DNA from: an uncultured Ruminococcus sp.
GTDB taxonomy: Bacteria; Bacillota; Clostridia; Oscillospirales; Ruminococcaceae
NCBI GenBank assembly: GCA_900539095.1
Contig: UQAR01000087.1
Span: forward strand, 1-7,614
DNA: 7,614 bases
Direction: 5' to 3'
Position 1 is the stretch's first letter; every line of letters begins with the position of its first letter. The notes beneath the pieces are model-generated. The model saw only the letters and a program-made list of their open reading frames with translations. It was not told the origin of the DNA and did not search any database. Below, piece by piece: positions 5,931 through 7,614 of the stretch. A program made the position numbers and the translations under genes.

Positions 5931-5953
5931 GTAGGGGCGAACAGTGTTCGTCC
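5931..5953 (+). repeat. GTAGGGG palindromic repeat, copy B
   Basis: GTAG is followed by arms GGGCGAACA (5935-5943) and TGTTCGTCC (5945-5953), nine pairs including one G-T wobble. It is inverted relative to copy A. The 9-base ends CGCCCCTAC (5866-5874) and GTAGGGGCG (5931-5939) are themselves complementary, and TACAAAC (5902-5908) with GTTTGTA (5923-5929) pair inside, so A and B could also fold into one larger structure. Confidence 0.78.
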
Positions 5954-5979
5954 GTTGATTTGACATTTTGGCAAAAGAA

Positions 5980-6011
5980 AAAGGGACGGAAATTTGATTT
6001 TCCGTCCCTTT
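5980..6011. terminator. Strong bidirectional terminator between convergent genes
   Basis: Perfect 13-base arms AAAGGGACGGAAA (5980-5992) and TTTCCGTCCCTTT (5999-6011) enclose a six-base loop TTTGAT. On the minus strand the stem runs into a T-rich tract (CCCTTTTTCTTTT), ideal for the gene at 6051-6680. On the plus strand the U-run is shorter (CCCTTTAAC) but can end the transporter transcript. Confidence 0.9.
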
Positions 6012-6050
6012 AACATATTTTATGGAGAATGAAGTTACAAGCAATTTAAG

Positions 6051-6680
6051 CTATATTTTTGAATAGCCAAAGCTATTTACGAGGGCGTCTACCTTCTGAC
6101 CTGACTTACACATTGGACACTCTGATGAAGTATATGTCATATAGTCATGAATGTCCTTTTCTGTGAAAAGGGCGTGGATAGCAATGCCGTTATTCTCTTT
6201 GATAGCGGAGAATATAGAGGCAATACCAACGAGGTTGCCGTTATAATATTTCAGGCAGTCGATAGCTCTGTTTATGCTCTTACCAGTTGAGGCAGATGCG
6301 ATAAGGAGGAGCACCTGTTTGCCCCATATTTTCTTCTGAGTATTATCTCTGAATATCATCTGATTTACGGCGTTGAGCTCAGGTGTTACGACATTGACGT
6401 CAGCACCGCTGTTTATGCCGCTTTCGCCGAGGCTTTCGGCGAGGAACGCACCGACTATCTCTGTGCCCTCAAGGCATATGATAGTATCGATATGTGTTGA
6501 AACATAGGTAGCTGCCAATGCTCTGGCTGCCTCCTTTGCCATTTTATAGCATGTTTTGATCGATGTTATATCTACATAATAATTGATATGCGAGTGGTTA
6601 GTAGCATAGTGACCCGGTATAACGCCTATCTGTATCTTGCTGTTGCCTGCTGCCTGTATAATTTGCATACGTTCTTCCAA
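6051..6680 (-). CDS. Orotate phosphoribosyltransferase-like protein with degenerate PRPP loop and CxxC
   Basis: The 209-aa protein has the type I phosphoribosyltransferase fold. HYATNHSHINYYVDIT (24-39) parallels the SGxHSxYY segment of orotate phosphoribosyltransferases, and THIDTIICLEGTEIVGAFLAESL (62-84) the GxxxxGxxxA region. The PRPP-binding loop, normally hydrophobics then DD..TTG.S, reads VLLLIASASTGKS (123-135): both acidic residues that hold PRPP ribose are replaced (Ile, Ala), while S131, T132, G133 and S135 remain. A C-terminal CPMC pair (C188, C191) could bind metal, though only two cysteines are visible there. Activity as PyrE is doubtful; a regulatory or altered-substrate role is possible. 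TTG at 6680 is chosen as start because AGGAGG (6694-6689) is 8 bases upstream; the next ATG (6668) would be 20 bases away. It is a single-gene unit, convergent with the transporter gene. Confidence 0.8.
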   Translation of the reverse strand: MEERMQIIQAAGNSKIQIGVIPGHYATNHSHINYYVDITSIKTCYKMAKEAARALAATYVSTHIDTIICLEGTEIVGAFLAESLGESGINSGADVNVVTPELNAVNQMIFRDNTQKKIWGKQVLLLIASASTGKSINRAIDCLKYYNGNLVGIASIFSAIKENNGIAIHALFTEKDIHDYMTYTSSECPMCKSGQKVDALVNSFGYSKI

Positions 6681-6730
6681 AATAAAGACCTCCTTACAAG
6701 TAAAGTATGAACAGTATGTTGCTATTCGTT

Positions 6731-6759
6731 ATTATACCATATACGGACATATTTTTCAA
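6731..6759 (-). promoter_or_regulatory. Promoter of the phosphoribosyltransferase-like gene
   Basis: On the minus strand TTGAAA (6759-6754), a 17-base spacer and TATAAT (6736-6731) form a near-consensus sigma-A promoter. The bases before the -10 read TGG, giving an extended -10 (TGnTATAAT). Transcription should begin near 6724, leaving a leader of about 44 bases. Confidence 0.85.
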
Positions 6760-6909
6760 TGCTATTTTTGATGAATTTTGCTATATATTTTTGTGACAAT
6801 ACACAATTAATAAACTGATAAATCAAAATTTACAGCGATTTATTTGTAATTGAGGGGGTATTGTGTATATTGTTGTGTAAATGAATGTATGATTTGTACA
6901 AAATTCTGC

Positions 6910-6938
6910 TTGTAATTTTATTGGAAAATGTGTATAAT
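6910..6938 (+). promoter_or_regulatory. Promoter of the small membrane-protein gene
   Basis: TTGTAA (6910-6915), a 17-base spacer and a perfect TATAAT (6933-6938). Transcription would start near 6945, giving an untranslated leader of about 75 bases before the ATG at 7019. Confidence 0.7.
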
Positions 6939-7018
6939 TAGATAAGAGAAACTTCAGACAGCTCTGTGGGAAAGCTTTGCTGTGAAAAAACGGACTATAT
7001 CGGAGGAGGTCTTTTGAC

Positions 7019-7294
7019 ATGAAGGCAGGTAAGCTTTTAACGGGGTTAGGGGCGGCGGTGATGTCGCTGATGATGATAATACCTAGCGTGGCATATGCAG
7101 AGGCACAGGTTGAGGACAGTGCGGCACAGGTGACAGAGAGTTCGGCGGCGGAGGCTATGGCTGAGCAGAAAGTGCCAAAGGCACAGAAGAACGCCGCAGA
7201 GAACACGGAGACGGACTGGGTGCTTTTCGGCTGCATTGGCGGCGGTGTAGTTGTTGTAATGGTCATGATAGGGCTTATGGCTAAGAAGAAGTGA
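7019..7294 (+). CDS. Small exported, C-terminally membrane-anchored protein (unknown function)
   Basis: I do not recognise a family for this 91-aa protein. Residues 1-27 look like a Sec signal peptide: MKAGK, a hydrophobic core (LLTGLGAAVMSLMMIIPSVA), and an AYA cleavage site before EAQ. Residues 28-66 are hydrophilic and rich in Ala, Glu, Gln and Ser, probably disordered. Residues 67-87 (WVLFGCIGGGVVVVMVMIGL) form one membrane helix, ending in KKK. Processed, it would be a short extracytoplasmic tail anchored by its C-terminus; unprocessed, a two-helix hairpin. There is no LPXTG motif. GGAGGAGGT (7002-7010) sits 8 bases before the ATG. With its own promoter and terminator it is a single-gene unit. 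The longer reverse-strand frame over it (7377-6823) lacks such signals. Confidence 0.75.
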   Translation: MKAGKLLTGLGAAVMSLMMIIPSVAYAEAQVEDSAAQVTESSAAEAMAEQKVPKAQKNAAENTETDWVLFGCIGGGVVVVMVMIGLMAKKK

Positions 7295-7324
7295 CCATAT
7301 TTAGCGTTATACATAGGATATTTT

Positions 7325-7350
7325 AAGGGTGGCTTTGGCTGCCCTTTTTT
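7325..7350 (+). terminator. Intrinsic terminator of the small membrane-protein gene
   Basis: AAGGGTGGC (7325-7333) pairs with GCTGCCCTT (7338-7346) through nine pairs, two of them G-U wobbles, with a TTTG loop. The stem runs into six T's (7345-7350). It lies 30 bases after the stop codon. Confidence 0.85.
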
Positions 7351-7386
7351 GTGTTTGGTTATGGGTAGGTTTGTCAAAACGTATCT

Positions 7387-7412
7387 GTAGGGGACGACGC
7401 CCTCGGCGTCCC
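7387..7412 (+). repeat. GTAGGGG palindromic repeat, copy C
   Basis: GTAG is followed by GGGACG (7391-7396) and CGTCCC (7407-7412). An alternative inner stem GACGCC (7396-7401) with GGCGTC (7405-7410) closes a CTC loop. It has the same layout as copies A, B and D but a different stem sequence. Confidence 0.7.
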
Positions 7413-7515
7413 GTTCGGAGGAACAACGCTGTGACTGTTATATCCTTGATGCCGAATCATTTTTTGGGTACATTATTGTGATATTCTCCAATAATTCAAC
7501 GTGCAAGAAATATCG

Positions 7516-7559
7516 GGCTGTCGCATTTCGGTGAAACCGAAATTGAGCCAATCCCCTAC
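7516..7559 (-). repeat. Longer palindromic element ending in CCCCTAC (copy E)
   Basis: ATTTCGGT (7525-7532) and ACCGAAAT (7536-7543) are perfect arms around GAA. GGCT (7516-7519) and AGCC (7546-7549) extend the stem across an internal loop. The element is followed by CCCCTAC (7553-7559). On the minus strand it therefore starts GTAGGGG like the shorter copies, but the hairpin is set further in. Confidence 0.6.
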
Positions 7560-7589
7560 AATTCAGAGTTTACAGCAAGTTTTGAGCAC

Positions 7590-7612
7590 GGGCGAACGAT
7601 GTTCGCCCCTAC
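7590..7612 (-). repeat. GTAGGGG palindromic repeat, copy D
   Basis: GGGCGAAC (7590-7597) and GTTCGCCC (7601-7608) are perfect 8-base arms around GAT, followed by CTAC. On the minus strand it reads GTAGGGGCGAACA and then TCGTTCGCCC, very close to copy B and in the opposite orientation to copy C. Confidence 0.8.
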
Positions 7613-7614
7613 GG

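Larger units (their letters stand above)
6681..7018. other. Divergent intergenic region with two promoters and a long imperfect inverted repeat
   Basis: This 338-base AT-rich stretch holds no convincing gene. It carries a minus-strand promoter at 6731-6759 and a plus-strand promoter at 6910-6938. Between them ATACACAAT (6799-6807) and ATTGTGTAT (6860-6868) are perfect inverted arms. Inner arms ATAAATC (6818-6824) and GATTTAT (6837-6843) nest inside them. The structure lies upstream of both predicted transcription starts, so it would act as DNA (a shared operator or looping site) or belong to an unrecognised transcript. Confidence 0.5.
7295..7614. other. Non-coding window end with terminator and palindromic repeats
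   Basis: This 320-base stretch has no supportable gene. It contains the terminator at 7325-7350 and three palindromes at 7387-7412, 7516-7559 and 7590-7612. The 7413-7515 segment between palindromes shows nothing I can identify. The window ends two bases after the last repeat. Confidence 0.7.

Noticed and set aside
6945..7018. A riboswitch in the leader of the small membrane-protein gene
   Set aside because: The A-rich stretch and ACAGC/GCTGT pair loosely recalled preQ1-I and similar folds, but the conserved cores of the riboswitch classes I know are absent.
6823..7377. A 184-codon minus-strand frame covering the small membrane-protein gene
   Set aside because: It has no promoter or ribosome site, crosses the terminator at 7325-7350, and is antisense to a gene with a full set of expression signals.
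7387..7612. A CRISPR-like array formed by the repeated palindromes
   Set aside because: The copies alternate in orientation, differ in stem sequence, have irregular spacing and no cas genes; they fit dispersed REP-type elements.

Overview
The window looks like the end of a metagenome or draft-genome contig from a gut- or rumen-type Firmicute, most likely Ruminococcus or another Oscillospiraceae. That placement is an inference. It rests on strong AGGAGG ribosome sites, consensus sigma-70/sigma-A promoters, the zapA-U32 gene pair common in Clostridia, an ECF vitamin-transporter S component, and scattered short GTAGGGG hairpin repeats. The first 48 bases are not biological: they are a leftover Illumina/Nextera i5 adapter, so the natural sequence begins at base 49.

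Layout. (1) 49-313, minus strand: the 5' part of an Rrf2-family regulator gene, cut off by the contig end, with a perfect consensus promoter and two small dyads over its promoter and start region. (2) 518-4711, plus strand: a tight four-gene operon of zapA (FtsZ-ring protein with a long C-terminal extension), a long U32-family protein resembling the RlhA-type RNA-hydroxylation proteins, dut (dUTPase) and an imidazolonepropionase-like amidohydrolase. Gene junctions are a 1-base overlap, then 1-base and 18-base gaps. The unit ends in a terminator-like hairpin near 4833-4883. (3) 4935-5819, plus strand: a promoter, then a 63-codon remnant of pdxS (PLP synthase) whose last residues resemble a PdxT C-terminus, then an intact six-helix ECF-transporter S component. 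(4) 5852-6011: two inverted GTAGGGG repeats and a strong bidirectional terminator. (5) 6051-6680, minus strand: an orotate-phosphoribosyltransferase-like protein with a degenerate PRPP loop and a CxxC pair, using a TTG start. (6) 7019-7294, plus strand: a small exported or membrane protein with its own promoter and terminator. (7) 7387-7612: three more GTAGGGG-type palindromes at the window end.

The operon in (2) groups a division factor, a probable RNA-modification enzyme and a nucleotide-pool sanitiser, which reads as growth housekeeping. The most unusual points are the apparent in-frame collapse of pdxS-pdxT beside a vitamin-type transporter, the phosphoribosyltransferase-fold protein lacking the PRPP-binding acidic pair, and the hairpin repeat family whose stems vary while staying complementary. 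No phage, defence system, CRISPR, tRNA or rRNA is visible.
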